From the NCBI RefSeq assembly GCF_001027745.1, contig NZ_LECU01000010.1, forward strand, positions 1 to 64,000: a DNA stretch of 64,000 nt, in the 5' to 3' direction. Positions 8,884-18,122 of the stretch are shown in pieces. The DNA comes from Pedobacter sp. BMA. Its GTDB lineage: Bacteria; Bacteroidota; Bacteroidia; Sphingobacteriales; Sphingobacteriaceae. The notes beneath the pieces are model-generated. The model was given only the letters and a program-made list of their open reading frames with translations, did not search any database and was not told the origin of the DNA. Made by a program: the position numbers and the translations under genes. Each line of letters opens with the position of its first letter. Position 1 is the stretch's first letter.

Positions 8884-10365
8884 TTAACGAACTTCGCCCA
8901 TTAATTTCTTCACCAGCTGCGAAAACACGATCAGTCCAACGCCGGCAATTAATGAATACAATGCTAAAACCTTGTATCCCTCGGTGTAAGCAACTAGTTT
9001 AGCCATCAGCGAAGCATTCTCTATAGTCGACATTTCTGCGCCTAATTTACCTGCTGCAAGCTGCCCGAAAGCACTGGATAGAAACCATAATCCCATCATC
9101 ATACCGAACATCTTTTTTGGGGAAAGTTTGGTGATGATCGACATCCCGATTGGACCCAGGCAAAGTTCTCCGAGGGTAAGCAAAAGATAGGCTAACGTGA
9201 AAATATTCAACGAACTAATCCCTTGCGCATTGGCAAATAAACGCGTAGCATAGAAAACGTAAAAGCTGAGTGCCAGTAACAGAAAACCGATTCCAAACTT
9301 AACAACGGTATTAGGTTCTATCTTGCGTTTATGCATCCCTATCCACAAAATACCTATCAACGGGCTGAAAATAATCACAAATAGTGAGTTTACACTGTTG
9401 TTAACCACATTAGGGTCGATGTTAAGAAAAACCAGACTATGATCGAGATTATCTTTTGCAAAGAGCGATAATGAGCCGCCGCTTTGCTCAGAAATAGCCA
9501 TAAAAATGAAATAACAAAAAATGAAAACAAAAGCTGCAATCAGTTTATATTTCGCCTGCAGGGTAGGTACCATAGCTGTTTCATAAATAAAATAAATCAG
9601 GGCTATAATGCCAATGGTGTACATGAAATAATCTGTATAATCGGTGTTCTTTACCATGATAAAGATTAGTGGAATCGATATCAGCGAGCCGATGTAGACG
9701 GCGATTTCATAAATTGTACGTTTCTTTTTATCGAGGTTAAGGAGTGGAGAATCACCAATAGGTCCGAGGTGCTTTTTAGTAAAGATAAACGTACCAAGAC
9801 CAAACGCCATCACCAATGCTGCCGACAGAAAGCAATAGTGCCAGTTGTAATACTTGCCCAGATAAATGCACATCGCACCACCAAGCAAACCACCAATATT
9901 TATTCCCGCATAGAACAACCCATAGCCCGCATCTCTTCTGTTATCTTTCTCGTGATACAGTTCACCAACCATCGATGAGATGTTGGGTTTAAAGAAGCCG
10001 GTTCCAATGATGGAAAGCGTAATGCCCGCATAAAAGAAATCGTGTGGAGAAACCGCGAGGATGAGGTTTCCCAAAATCATCAGCGAACCACCCCAGAACA
10101 AAGATTTTTTGAAGCCTAATACTTTATCGGCAAAAATACCGCCTATAAAAGTAAAAGCATACACAAATGCTTGTATTGCGCCGTATTGCAGATTTGATTT
10201 CTGGTCGCTCAAACCCAGTTGCTCCACCATGAAAAAGGCGAGTACACCGCGCATACCGTAAAAACAGAATCGCTCCCACATCTCTACAAGTGACAGATAC
10301 CAAAGTTGCTTTGGATATTTACCTTCAAAATTCTGAATCTGCTCTAATGTTATTTCTTTTTCCAT
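8884..10365 (-). CDS. POT/PTR family proton-dependent oligopeptide transporter
   Basis: Major-facilitator peptide importer of the inner membrane, driven by protons. The diagnostic helix-1 motif appears as EMWERFCFYGMRGVLAFF, the MFS loop motif as GGIFADKVLGFKKS, and FFKPNISSMVG follows. About 12-14 hydrophobic helices are spread over 493 residues, usual for the family. A second, divergent POT gene lies 66 bp upstream on the same strand, but a terminator between them argues for separate units. Di- and tripeptides are the likely substrates. Confidence 0.92.
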   Translation of the reverse strand: MEKEITLEQIQNFEGKYPKQLWYLSLVEMWERFCFYGMRGVLAFFMVEQLGLSDQKSNLQYGAIQAFVYAFTFIGGIFADKVLGFKKSLFWGGSLMILGNLILAVSPHDFFYAGITLSIIGTGFFKPNISSMVGELYHEKDNRRDAGYGLFYAGINIGGLLGGAMCIYLGKYYNWHYCFLSAALVMAFGLGTFIFTKKHLGPIGDSPLLNLDKKKRTIYEIAVYIGSLISIPLIFIMVKNTDYTDYFMYTIGIIALIYFIYETAMVPTLQAKYKLIAAFVFIFCYFIFMAISEQSGGSLSLFAKDNLDHSLVFLNIDPNVVNNSVNSLFVIIFSPLIGILWIGMHKRKIEPNTVVKFGIGFLLLALSFYVFYATRLFANAQGISSLNIFTLAYLLLTLGELCLGPIGMSIITKLSPKKMFGMMMGLWFLSSAFGQLAAGKLGAEMSTIENASLMAKLVAYTEGYKVLALYSLIAGVGLIVFSQLVKKLMGEVR

Positions 10366-10381
10366 TACAAGTTTTTAACAG

Positions 10382-10409
10382 AAAAACCCACCAGTAGTGG
10401 CGGGTTTTT
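10382..10409 (-). terminator. Rho-independent terminator between the two POT genes
   Basis: An 11-bp stem with one G-U wobble on the minus strand (10399-10409 with 10382-10392), ending in a T-run in the minus direction. It lies just past the stop of the upstream POT gene (10432). Confidence 0.75.
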
Positions 10410-10431
10410 AAAAATTAGATTATTTTATTTT

Positions 10432-12027
10432 CTAGTGTACGCCATGCATCCATTTACGCAATATCGGACTAATAGCAAACATCACGAATCCGGCCACTAC
10501 CGGAATAATAGTGAATATTAAGAAGAAGGTTGATATAGAATATTCTGCACTGATTTTATCGATTAAAGAACCGGTTGCACCTGCAAGGTAATTTCCAATC
10601 GCTGTACAGGTAAAGAAAACGCCAAACATCAGGCCTACCAGATTGGGAGGGGCAAGTTTACTCACGTAAGATAATCCGACTGGGGAAATGCAAAGCTCAC
10701 CAACAGTATGGAAGAAATAAGCAAAAATTAACCAGAATAAACTTACCTGGGCTGAAGTAGCGCCCTGAGGGATATCTGATCCACCGTAGGCTAAACCCGC
10801 AAAACCGATCCCTACAAATATTAACCCTAAACCAAATTTCACCGGACCGCTGGGGTTAAATTTACTCTCCCAGAATTTGGAAAAGATTGGTGCAAGTGAA
10901 ACAATGAAAAAGCTGTTTAAAACGCTGAACCATGAAGCAGGAACCTCTGTGCTTACAGAACCTAACTCTCTGTCTACTTTCCAGATAGCAATAACCCAGA
11001 TGATAACAAAGCTTAACAGGGTAAACAAAATGGTTGCCGGATATTTTTTAAATATTTTAGAAGCTAAACTGGCCAATACTACAGTTACCGCAACCAAAGG
11101 GAAAATCGTTAAAATACTGTCAATCCATTTAAAAGTTGTCGCTGCACCCCCGGTCAGGTTTCTCAACGTATAATCCTTGGCGAAGATTGTCATAGATCCG
11201 CCAGCCTGTTCGAAAACCATCCAGAAGAAAATAGTAAATATAGAAAGGATGGCGATCACCCATAAACGCTGACTTCTCACATGTTTAGGGATTTCAACAA
11301 CAGTCGGGTCTGCTTTTTCTACTTTTTCGGTTTTATCAACAGCAGCACCGATTACACCGAATATTTTTTGTGCAAAGTAAAACTGGAGCATCCCGAAAAG
11401 CATGAAAACTCCGGCTAATCCGAAACCATAATGCCAGCCCACTTTTTCGCCAATATAACCGCACATTAACATACCTATAAAGGCACCTGAGTTGATACCC
11501 ATGTAAAAAATGGCGTAAGCACTGTCTTTTTTATCGCTGATAGGAGGGTAGAGTTTACCTACAATGGAGGAAATATTTGGTTTAAAGAATCCGTTTCCGA
11601 CGATAAGCAGTAGTAAACCTAAATAAAAGAAATTGGTACTGATTCCTTCCAGAGCCATTGAAGCATGTCCAAGGGTCATGATAGCAGCGCCAAGGATAAC
11701 AGCCTTTCTGTAACCTGTAAATCTGTCGGCAATTAATCCGCCCAGTATTGGCGTAAAATAAACAAGTCCGGTATATAATGCATAAAGTTGCAGGGCTTCC
11801 GGACGAGGCCAGCCCCAGCCATTTTTACTTAGATCACTGATTAAAAATAAAACTAAAATGGCACGCATACCATAGTAGCTGAAGCGTTCCCACATTTCAG
11901 TAAAGAACAGTACAAATAAACCTACGGGATGGCTAAATAGTTTCTCACTTGATACGCCCTGACTTGCTAAATGGAGATCTAACTCCTTATCATGGTCAAT
12001 GCTAGTCGTTTCACTAGATGTTTGCAT
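10432..12027 (-). CDS. POT/PTR family proton-dependent oligopeptide transporter
   Basis: Second peptide:proton symporter of the pair. It carries EMWERFSYYGMRAILVLF in helix 1, GGLIADRFTGYRKAVILG in the loop and FFKPNISSIVG. 531 residues, with a 30-residue polar N-terminal extension before helix 1. The two copies differ clearly in the middle, so they are paralogues and not a recent duplication. Preceded by a candidate Bacteroidota promoter (12094-12125) and closed by its own terminator. Confidence 0.92.
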   Translation of the reverse strand: MQTSSETTSIDHDKELDLHLASQGVSSEKLFSHPVGLFVLFFTEMWERFSYYGMRAILVLFLISDLSKNGWGWPRPEALQLYALYTGLVYFTPILGGLIADRFTGYRKAVILGAAIMTLGHASMALEGISTNFFYLGLLLLIVGNGFFKPNISSIVGKLYPPISDKKDSAYAIFYMGINSGAFIGMLMCGYIGEKVGWHYGFGLAGVFMLFGMLQFYFAQKIFGVIGAAVDKTEKVEKADPTVVEIPKHVRSQRLWVIAILSIFTIFFWMVFEQAGGSMTIFAKDYTLRNLTGGAATTFKWIDSILTIFPLVAVTVVLASLASKIFKKYPATILFTLLSFVIIWVIAIWKVDRELGSVSTEVPASWFSVLNSFFIVSLAPIFSKFWESKFNPSGPVKFGLGLIFVGIGFAGLAYGGSDIPQGATSAQVSLFWLIFAYFFHTVGELCISPVGLSYVSKLAPPNLVGLMFGVFFTCTAIGNYLAGATGSLIDKISAEYSISTFFLIFTIIPVVAGFVMFAISPILRKWMHGVH

Positions 12028-12093
12028 AAAACGTTTGTTGGTTTTAGTTTATGAATTCAGAATTTGTGTGTTGTTTAAGCTAGTTTGCAGGGC

Positions 12094-12125
12094 GCAATAT
12101 AGTCAGTGATTGGCAAACTCACAAA
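12094..12125 (-). promoter_or_regulatory. Candidate promoter of the POT gene at 10432-12027
   Basis: On the minus strand TTTG (12125-12122) is followed after 20 bp by TATATTGC (12101-12094), one base away from the TAnnTTTG consensus. It lies 67 bp upstream of the ATG. Confidence 0.4.
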
Positions 12126-12173
12126 TATTTAGTATACGCGGAAGGTAATGAACTTGTTAGGTGATCGTAAAAA

Positions 12174-13067
12174 TTAAAACTTCCTGATGGGCTTAAGATT
12201 TTTCTTCGGATCGGCATAGAGTTCATCCATTGCATTGGCTTCATTCGTCAATTCTACTTCTTCCTGTAATTTCAGTCTGCCTCCTATAAACTTAAAGCCA
12301 TCGAAAGTGCCGTCAGATCCGTAATACTCGGCCCTTCCCACCATTTCAGGGTCAAAAGGAGCCAGGTGGTCGAACACAATCATTCCTGCCTTTTGATCGG
12401 TTTTAAGAACCATAGCATTCGATTTAGCATACTCGAAAATGATTCTGTTTTTACCCTTCAGTTCTTTGCCATCAAAAACAGGCGCACCAAAAACAAGGTT
12501 ATCTTTTTCAAATGTCAGTATTTCGATGATTTTTTTTGTGGTGGTTTCGTTATTCCCTTTCCAGCCCAATAATACATAATAAGGCAAGTGGTTCCCACTC
12601 TTAACCGGCACAATTTCATAATACCTGGAACCATACCATTTCTGGTTATTGTTAATGGCATTCGCATCAGTAAAATTGTCTGTCTGATCAATTAAAGGAT
12701 AAAGTTTTAGAGGCCCGTTATTCGTATTCATCTGTATCGTTCCGTAATAGCGGTAAGTGCCATTACTTTGCTTCAGGTACCAGCTCAGAACTCTGAACGC
12801 TCGGTCTGGCGATTGAATGACCGATACATTTTTCAATGAGTCGAATGGATAAGAGAAGGAATTAGGGATTTTTAAAGCCTCTACAAGTGTTTTTACAAAA
12901 CGCCCGTTAATTTCGGTTTTTACCTCGTCACTTTCAGCAGCAACTGCGGCCGTGGAAATCTTAATAAGGGTATCCTGTAAACTTTTGAGTTTAAGGTCGT
13001 GTTGCTGAGCCTTTACTTCAACGATCAGCAACGCCAATATAATGAAGAGATAATATCTGATATTCAT
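12174..13067 (-). CDS. Conserved periplasmic protein of unknown function
   Basis: A signal peptide (residues 1-20, ending VEVKAQ) is followed by about 275 residues rich in beta-strand patterns and aromatic turns (NNQKWYGSRYYEI, YYVLLGWKGNN). No catalytic motif was recognised. It starts at 13067, directly abutting the stop of the thiolase gene (13068), so the two are almost certainly co-transcribed. I know homologous-looking proteins only as uncharacterised Bacteroidota proteins. Exported; function open. Confidence 0.75.
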   Translation of the reverse strand: MNIRYYLFIILALLIVEVKAQQHDLKLKSLQDTLIKISTAAVAAESDEVKTEINGRFVKTLVEALKIPNSFSYPFDSLKNVSVIQSPDRAFRVLSWYLKQSNGTYRYYGTIQMNTNNGPLKLYPLIDQTDNFTDANAINNNQKWYGSRYYEIVPVKSGNHLPYYVLLGWKGNNETTTKKIIEILTFEKDNLVFGAPVFDGKELKGKNRIIFEYAKSNAMVLKTDQKAGMIVFDHLAPFDPEMVGRAEYYGSDGTFDGFKFIGGRLKLQEEVELTNEANAMDELYADPKKNLKPIRKF

Positions 13068-14246
13068 TTAATACATTTTCTCAATAACCAGTGCACTGGC
13101 ACCACCGCCGCCATTACAAATTCCGGCAACACCTATTTTCCCGTTGTTTTGTTCCAGCACCGATAACAAAGTTACAACAATTCTGGCACCAGATGCACCC
13201 AACGGATGGCCTAAGGATACTGCACCGCCATTAACATTTACCTGTTCGGGATTGAGATTCAGGTTCTGGTTATTAGCAATCGAAACGACAGAAAAAGCTT
13301 CATTGATTTCAAAGAAATCCACAGACGCCAGAGGTGTGTTTGCCTTTTGCAACGCTAAGGGAATGGCTTTTGACGGCGTTGTAGTAAACCATTCCGGTGC
13401 CTGTTGCGCATCAGCATATCCTAAAATTCTGGCTATGGGTTTTAAACCAAGTTCCTGTGCTTTTTCTAGGCTCATCAAAACCAGTGCTGCAGCCCCATCG
13501 TTTAGTGTCGAAGCATTTGCAGCTGTTACAGTTCCATCTTTTTTGAATACAGGTTTAATACTTGGTATTTTGTCGAACTTCACAGCATAAGGTTCATCGT
13601 CGGTATCTATTACAGTGATTTCACCTTTTCTGTCTTTCACTTCAATCGGAATGATTTCTCCTGAAAACTTACCCGATGTTTGCGCAGCTTGTGCCCTTCG
13701 ATAGGATTCAATAGCAAAATTATCCTGATCCTCGCGGCTGATGTTACACTCCGATGCACAAAGTTCTGCCGCGGAGCCCATATGGTAATCGTTATAGACA
13801 TCCCAAAGCCCATCTTTTACCAGACCATCCGTTAGCTGACCATGCCCCAGGCGATACCCATTTCTGGCCTTATCCAGATAGTAGGGTACATTACTCATGC
13901 TTTCCATGCCGCCTGCAACAACAATATCCTGATCGCCATTGCCTATACTCTGGGCAGCAAGCATAATGGCTTTTGTGCCTGAAGCACAAACTTTGTTGAT
14001 GGTAGTGGCGGGTAGGTCAGGAAGTCCGGCAATTTTAGCAGCCTGTGTAGCCGGTGCCTGTCCTAAGTTTGCCGAAAGCACATTGCCCATGTATACTTCC
14101 TGAATTTGTGCGGGTTGTAAGCCTGCCTTTTCAATAGCAGCCTTAATGGCAAAGCCTCCAAGCTGTGTAGCCGAAAACTGAGATAATGAACCTCCAAAAC
14201 TTCCTATGGGGGTTCTGACTGCCGATACAATTACAACTTCTTTCAT
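13068..14246 (-). CDS. Acetyl-CoA C-acyltransferase (thiolase)
   Basis: Cytoplasmic thiolase that condenses two acetyl-CoA or cleaves 3-ketoacyl-CoA. The nucleophile lies in NKVCASGTKA (C87). The second catalytic pair is H347 in GHPLGASGAR and C377 in CNGGGGAS. At 392 residues it has the standard length. EVVIVSAVRTPIGSFGGSLS at the N-terminus is typical of acetyl-CoA acetyltransferases. The biosynthetic or degradative direction cannot be read from sequence, and no other fatty-acid or butanoate genes lie beside it. Confidence 0.93.
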   Translation of the reverse strand: MKEVVIVSAVRTPIGSFGGSLSQFSATQLGGFAIKAAIEKAGLQPAQIQEVYMGNVLSANLGQAPATQAAKIAGLPDLPATTINKVCASGTKAIMLAAQSIGNGDQDIVVAGGMESMSNVPYYLDKARNGYRLGHGQLTDGLVKDGLWDVYNDYHMGSAAELCASECNISREDQDNFAIESYRRAQAAQTSGKFSGEIIPIEVKDRKGEITVIDTDDEPYAVKFDKIPSIKPVFKKDGTVTAANASTLNDGAAALVLMSLEKAQELGLKPIARILGYADAQQAPEWFTTTPSKAIPLALQKANTPLASVDFFEINEAFSVVSIANNQNLNLNPEQVNVNGGAVSLGHPLGASGARIVVTLLSVLEQNNGKIGVAGICNGGGGASALVIEKMY

Positions 14247-14348
14247 GAATTAAAAATTTTATGAACTTTTGGTTAGGCTACTAAGTTATATATTTTTTTA
14301 TCTTCAACTAACGGGTGAAAAGTCATTTTAGCATACCAGTTCAATCGG

Positions 14349-14522
14349 TTATACCTTGTCCTCTTTTGATTGCCCTCTTTTTCTCAATTTCAAAGCCTGC
14401 GTAAGCAAAAATTCAATCTGCCCGTTAGTGCTTCTGAATTCATCAGCAGCCCAGGTCTCAATATCCTTTAGTAAGGCAGGGCTTATTCTTAAAACAAATG
14501 CTTTTTTATCTTTCTCCCCCAT
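14349..14522 (-). CDS. Arc-family ribbon-helix-helix DNA-binding protein (57 aa)
   Basis: Translated by hand, the reading frame gives 57 residues starting MGEKDKKAFVLRIS, with PALLKDIETWAADEFRSTN and GQIEFLLTQALKLRKRG following. A basic beta strand, two helices and the RSTNGQIEFLL signature are those of Arc/MetJ-type repressors. It starts 34 bp after the stop of the SPFH gene on the same strand, a pairing I recall from other Bacteroidota, and probably forms an operon with it. Likely a dimeric repressor or nucleoid-type binder; the target is unknown. Confidence 0.8.
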   Translation of the reverse strand: MGEKDKKAFVLRISPALLKDIETWAADEFRSTNGQIEFLLTQALKLRKRGQSKEDKV

Positions 14523-14556
14523 AGCTATTGCTTAAAGTTTCTCCCGGAAATGCATA

Positions 14557-15414
14557 CTAATTATATAAGGTTCCGGTATTAACTACTGGCTGCACGTGTC
14601 TGTCGCCACATAGCACTACCAGCAAATTGCTTACCATTGCCGCTTTGCGTTCCTCATCCAATTCCACGATCCCTTTTTGCGATAATTTTTCGAGCGCCAT
14701 TTCGACCATTCCCACAGCACCCTCAACAATCAGCTTACGTGCAGCAATAACTGCCGTAGCCTGCTGACGCTGCAACATGGCACTGGCAATTTCAGGAGCA
14801 TAGGCCAAATGCGAAATCCTGGCTTCCAGAACTTCAATACCAGCCCTCGACAGCCTTTCGTTCAACTCATTTTCCAGTAGCTCACTTACTTTCTCTGCCC
14901 CGTCTTTCAGCGTAATACTGGTCTCTTCGCCTTCGGAATGATCATAAGGAAAAATATTGGCCAGGTGCCGTACGGCAGCTTCGCTTTGAATGTTTACGTA
15001 TTGCATGTAGTTTTCCACCGAAAACACTGCTTTGGCGGTTTCATTAACTTTCCATACTACAACAGCAGCAATTTCGATAGGATTACCCAATTTATCATTT
15101 ACTTTTAATTGCTGGCCGTTCAGATTATTGGCTTTTAGCGATAGCCTTCTTTTTGCCGTTAATGGGTTTACCCAGAAAAATCCGTCAGCCTTAACCGTTC
15201 CCGTATATTTTCCAAACAAAGTTAAAACCATCGATTGATTGGGATTGATGATTAAGAAACCTGGAAAAATTAAGAATATATCGATGGCCAATAGGATACC
15301 TCCCCAGAGAAATACTTCTGTGAAAAAACAAAAAATTGAAGCACCTAAAAGTGCCAGACTTAATACGAAGGTTAAATAACCCGAGGGCGGACTAATGATT
15401 TTTTCCTGATACAT
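14557..15414 (-). CDS. SPFH/Band 7 (prohibitin-like) membrane protein
   Basis: Membrane-anchored scaffold protein of the stomatin/flotillin superfamily. After MYQEKIISPPSGYLTF come two hydrophobic segments (about 15-55), then an SPFH domain (about 60-210) with LIINPNQSMVLTLFGKYTGT, VKADGFFWVNPL and the helical EVLEARISHLAYAPEIASAM. A short helical tail follows. I start it at 15414: the open frame continues to an ATG at 15471, but family members begin with the MYQEK-like peptide. It is paired with the Arc-type repressor gene downstream, and the partner HD protein is divergent across 118 bp. Role probably in membrane organisation; no direct evidence here. Confidence 0.88.
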   Translation of the reverse strand: MYQEKIISPPSGYLTFVLSLALLGASIFCFFTEVFLWGGILLAIDIFLIFPGFLIINPNQSMVLTLFGKYTGTVKADGFFWVNPLTAKRRLSLKANNLNGQQLKVNDKLGNPIEIAAVVVWKVNETAKAVFSVENYMQYVNIQSEAAVRHLANIFPYDHSEGEETSITLKDGAEKVSELLENELNERLSRAGIEVLEARISHLAYAPEIASAMLQRQQATAVIAARKLIVEGAVGMVEMALEKLSQKGIVELDEERKAAMVSNLLVVLCGDRHVQPVVNTGTLYN

Positions 15415-15502
15415 GATTGATATTAATTTGATATCATAAAGTAAAATATAAAATGCGGTAAATGCAAACAAAACACTTAAAATTTATATTAGATAAAAAT
15501 GT

Positions 15503-15510
15503 TAATTTTG
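15503..15510 (+). promoter_or_regulatory. Possible -7 element of the 7TM-HD gene
   Basis: TAATTTTG fits TAnnTTTG 23 bp before the proposed TTG start at 15533. This places transcription just ahead of that codon and supports the non-ATG start. No clear -33 box. Confidence 0.35.
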
Positions 15511-15532
15511 AAAGCACAATAATTCTATCGCT

Positions 15533-17611
15533 TTGGCCAAAATCAAAAGAAATTCTCATAAAATACTGTACCGCAAGTATTCATCAAATCTCAAATATCT
15601 GATGATGATATTTACGGTTTTCATCATTACGCTTTTCCTTCCCAAACAACCCCGCTTCAGGTACGAGTTTGAAAAGAATACCGTATGGAAAAATAAAGAC
15701 CTGATTTCTCCTTTCAGTTTTGCTATCCTGAAAACTAATCCGCAGGTAAGTACCGATAAGAAGAATGCGCTTAAAGATATTTTGCCCGTTTATCAATATC
15801 AGCGAGAAGTAACCAGCAATTCGCTTGAAGAATTTTCGAATGAATTTGATATTAAATGGAAATCAACCCAGCTTGGTGAAAAAGACCGGATAGAGTATAA
15901 AACTCAGGCTTATAAAATTCTGCAGTCTGTTTATGATAAAGGAATTATTGGGCTCAACGTCAAACATCAGGCAGGAGGGAAGAATTACGACTTTTCGTTG
16001 ATGGAGAATAATGTGGCCAGGGAGGTGAATACACAGGATGTGTTTACGGCTGAAACCGCATTGGATTATTTTAAAGCCAATTTCAAAGCGCCGAATCAGG
16101 TAGTTGTAGATTTAATTGTTAATCTGGCACTTGATCATATTTCCCCGAACATCGTTTTCGATGAACGCTTAACCCAGACGATCCAGGAAACCACACTTAA
16201 TAATATTTCTACGACAAAAGGAATGGTGCAAAAGGGCGAGCTGATTGTAGCTAAGAATGACGTTATTGACGAAGATATTTATCAGAAGCTCGAATCGTAT
16301 AAGTCAACCTACGATGCACAAACCAAAACCATTGGCAGCCGCGCGCTGGTATATCTGGGGCAGGTGATATTGGTAAGTTTCATCTTAACCATTCTCATGT
16401 CGTTCCTGTTCTTGTTTCGTAAGGATATATTTGCCGATAATCGTCAGCTGTCGCTATTATTAATTGTGACAACCGGAATGTTGCTTGCACTTACCTGGGC
16501 GATAAAAGTAGAGATTCCGAGCTTATATTACATACCTTTCTGCGTCGTCCCTATTATCATCCGGATTCTATTTGATACCCGACTGGCACTTTATCTCCAC
16601 ATGCTGGTTATCCTGGTTGCCGGTTTCTTCGTAGCCAATAGTTTCGAATTCGTGTTTTATCAGGTTACGGCAGGTATGGTCGCTATTTTTAGTATTAAGA
16701 ACTTTGTAAAGCGTGAACGTTTTCTGGTTTCTGCCTTGTATATCCTGATGTCATATTTTGTAGCCTTCGTTGGTATTGCACTTTTGCGCGAAGGTTCCTT
16801 TAGGGAAATTGAATGGATCAACTTTGTGCCCTTTATATTTAGCGTACTGTTATCATTGCTGGCTTATCCATTAATTTATTTGTTTGAGCGTATTTTCGGT
16901 ATCACATCAGATGTAGCCCTGATCGAACTCACCAATACCAACAATAAACTTTTACGGGAACTGGCTTTTAAAGCACCTGGAACCTTTCAGCATTCATTGC
17001 AGGTGGCAAACCTTGCAGAAGCGGCGATATTTAAGATAGGCGGTAATTCTGTATTGGTTAGGGCAGGAGCACTCTATCATGATATTGGTAAAGTAGATAA
17101 TCCGCAATACTTCATCGAAAACCAAAATACAGCCATTAGTCCGCATGATAAATTGCCCTATGAACAAAGCGCGCAGATCATTATCCAGCATGTTCATAAA
17201 GGAATAGAGATTTTGAGAAAAAATCAAATGCCTGAAGTGATCATTGATTTTATCCGCACGCACCATGGAAATACCAGGGTGGACTATTTTTATCAGTCGT
17301 TTTTAAAAAATACGCCAGAAAAATTTGTTGATGAAAACATTTTCAGGTACCCCGGACCGATCCCTTTTAGCAAGGAACAAGGGGTGTTAATGCTCGCTGA
17401 TTCGGTAGAAGCTGCCTCCAGAAGTCTGAAAAATCCCGATGCGCAGAACATAAATGATATCGTTGAAAGGATAATTAATTACAAACTCGAGCAAAATCAG
17501 CTCGATGACTGCGATTTGACATTAAAAGATATCGAAACTATCAAATTGATATTCAAGACGATGCTTATGAGTATCTATCATGTGCGCATAGATTATCAAC
17601 AAATTTTGTAA
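15533..17611 (+). CDS. 7TM-HD family phosphohydrolase (PgpH/YqfF-like, probable c-di-AMP phosphodiesterase)
   Basis: Inner-membrane signalling hydrolase whose Listeria homologue PgpH degrades c-di-AMP. An N-terminal membrane segment (about 20-40) precedes an extracytoplasmic 7TMR-HDED region (about 45-270). About seven helices follow (275-475), then a cytoplasmic HD domain with HSLQVANLAEAA, YHDIGK (H516, D517) and THHGNTRVDYFY. 692 residues, slightly shorter than Firmicutes PgpH. The first codon is TTG (15533, MAKIKRNSHK); the next ATG (Met24, in YLMMIFTVF) would remove the conserved basic N-terminus. It lies just upstream of the tRNA group, with no terminator between apart from a T-run. Substrate assignment rests on family knowledge. 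Confidence 0.87.
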   Translation: MAKIKRNSHKILYRKYSSNLKYLMMIFTVFIITLFLPKQPRFRYEFEKNTVWKNKDLISPFSFAILKTNPQVSTDKKNALKDILPVYQYQREVTSNSLEEFSNEFDIKWKSTQLGEKDRIEYKTQAYKILQSVYDKGIIGLNVKHQAGGKNYDFSLMENNVAREVNTQDVFTAETALDYFKANFKAPNQVVVDLIVNLALDHISPNIVFDERLTQTIQETTLNNISTTKGMVQKGELIVAKNDVIDEDIYQKLESYKSTYDAQTKTIGSRALVYLGQVILVSFILTILMSFLFLFRKDIFADNRQLSLLLIVTTGMLLALTWAIKVEIPSLYYIPFCVVPIIIRILFDTRLALYLHMLVILVAGFFVANSFEFVFYQVTAGMVAIFSIKNFVKRERFLVSALYILMSYFVAFVGIALLREGSFREIEWINFVPFIFSVLLSLLAYPLIYLFERIFGITSDVALIELTNTNNKLLRELAFKAPGTFQHSLQVANLAEAAIFKIGGNSVLVRAGALYHDIGKVDNPQYFIENQNTAISPHDKLPYEQSAQIIIQHVHKGIEILRKNQMPEVIIDFIRTHHGNTRVDYFYQSFLKNTPEKFVDENIFRYPGPIPFSKEQGVLMLADSVEAASRSLKNPDAQNINDIVERIINYKLEQNQLDDCDLTLKDIETIKLIFKTMLMSIYHVRIDYQQIL

Positions 17612-17617
17612 TTTTTT

Positions 17618-17647
17618 TTTGTAGAATAGGTTGTTTTACTATATTTG
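17618..17647 (+). promoter_or_regulatory. Promoter of the tRNA group
   Basis: TTTG (17618-17621), an 18-bp spacer and a perfect TATATTTG -7 element (17640-17647), about 45 bp upstream of tRNA-Ser. Strong match to the Bacteroidota housekeeping promoter. Confidence 0.65.
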
Positions 17648-17692
17648 CACACCTCAAAACAAGGTCGGTATGACAAGATGAATGAGGAAAAC

Positions 17693-17780
<88 letters not shown>

Positions 17781-17829
17781 AAATTGAAATAAAAAGGCAA
17801 AAAATAATCGTTTTATAAATTATAAAACA

Positions 17830-17837
17830 TATCTTTG
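17830..17837 (+). promoter_or_regulatory. Possible second -7 element ahead of tRNA-Pro
   Basis: TATCTTTG fits TAnnTTTG 44 bp before the first tRNA-Pro. The -33 element is poor, so this may be a minor internal promoter. Confidence 0.4.
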
Positions 17838-17880
17838 CCACCCCTTGGAGAAGGGAAGTAAAAAAAGAAGATACCAAGTT

Positions 17881-17954
17881 CGGGATGTAGCGTAGCCCGG
17901 TATCGCGCCTGCTTTGGGAGCAGGAGGTCGTAGGTTCGAATCCTGCCATCCCGA
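17881..17954 (+). tRNA. tRNA-Pro (TGG anticodon), copy 1
   Basis: 74 nt, with acceptor CGGGATG pairing CATCCCG, discriminator A, anticodon loop TTTGGGA (TGG) and T-arm GGTTCGAATCC. CCA is not encoded. Same strand and probably same transcript as tRNA-Ser. Identical to copy 2. Confidence 0.96.
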
Positions 17955-18004
17955 CAAAAGTTTTAACCTACTTTAAAAAGGTTTACAAAAGGTGATACCT
18001 TGTT

Positions 18005-18078
18005 CGGGATGTAGCGTAGCCCGGTATCGCGCCTGCTTTGGGAGCAGGAGGTCGTAGGTTCGAATCCTGCCATCCCGA
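18005..18078 (+). tRNA. tRNA-Pro (TGG anticodon), copy 2
   Basis: 74 nt and identical to the copy 51 bp upstream. The leader just before each copy (GATACC, two bases, GTT) is also shared, so a tandem duplication included a few upstream bases. Followed by a strong terminator. Confidence 0.96.
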
Positions 18079-18085
18079 CTTCAGA

Positions 18086-18122
18086 GGACAAAGTGAATTT
18101 ACTTTCATTTTGTCCTTTTTTA
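18086..18122 (+). terminator. Rho-independent terminator of the tRNA group
   Basis: A 12-bp stem with one G-U wobble (18086-18097 with 18104-18115) and a 6-nt loop, then a T-run, starting 8 nt after tRNA-Pro copy 2. Confidence 0.85.
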
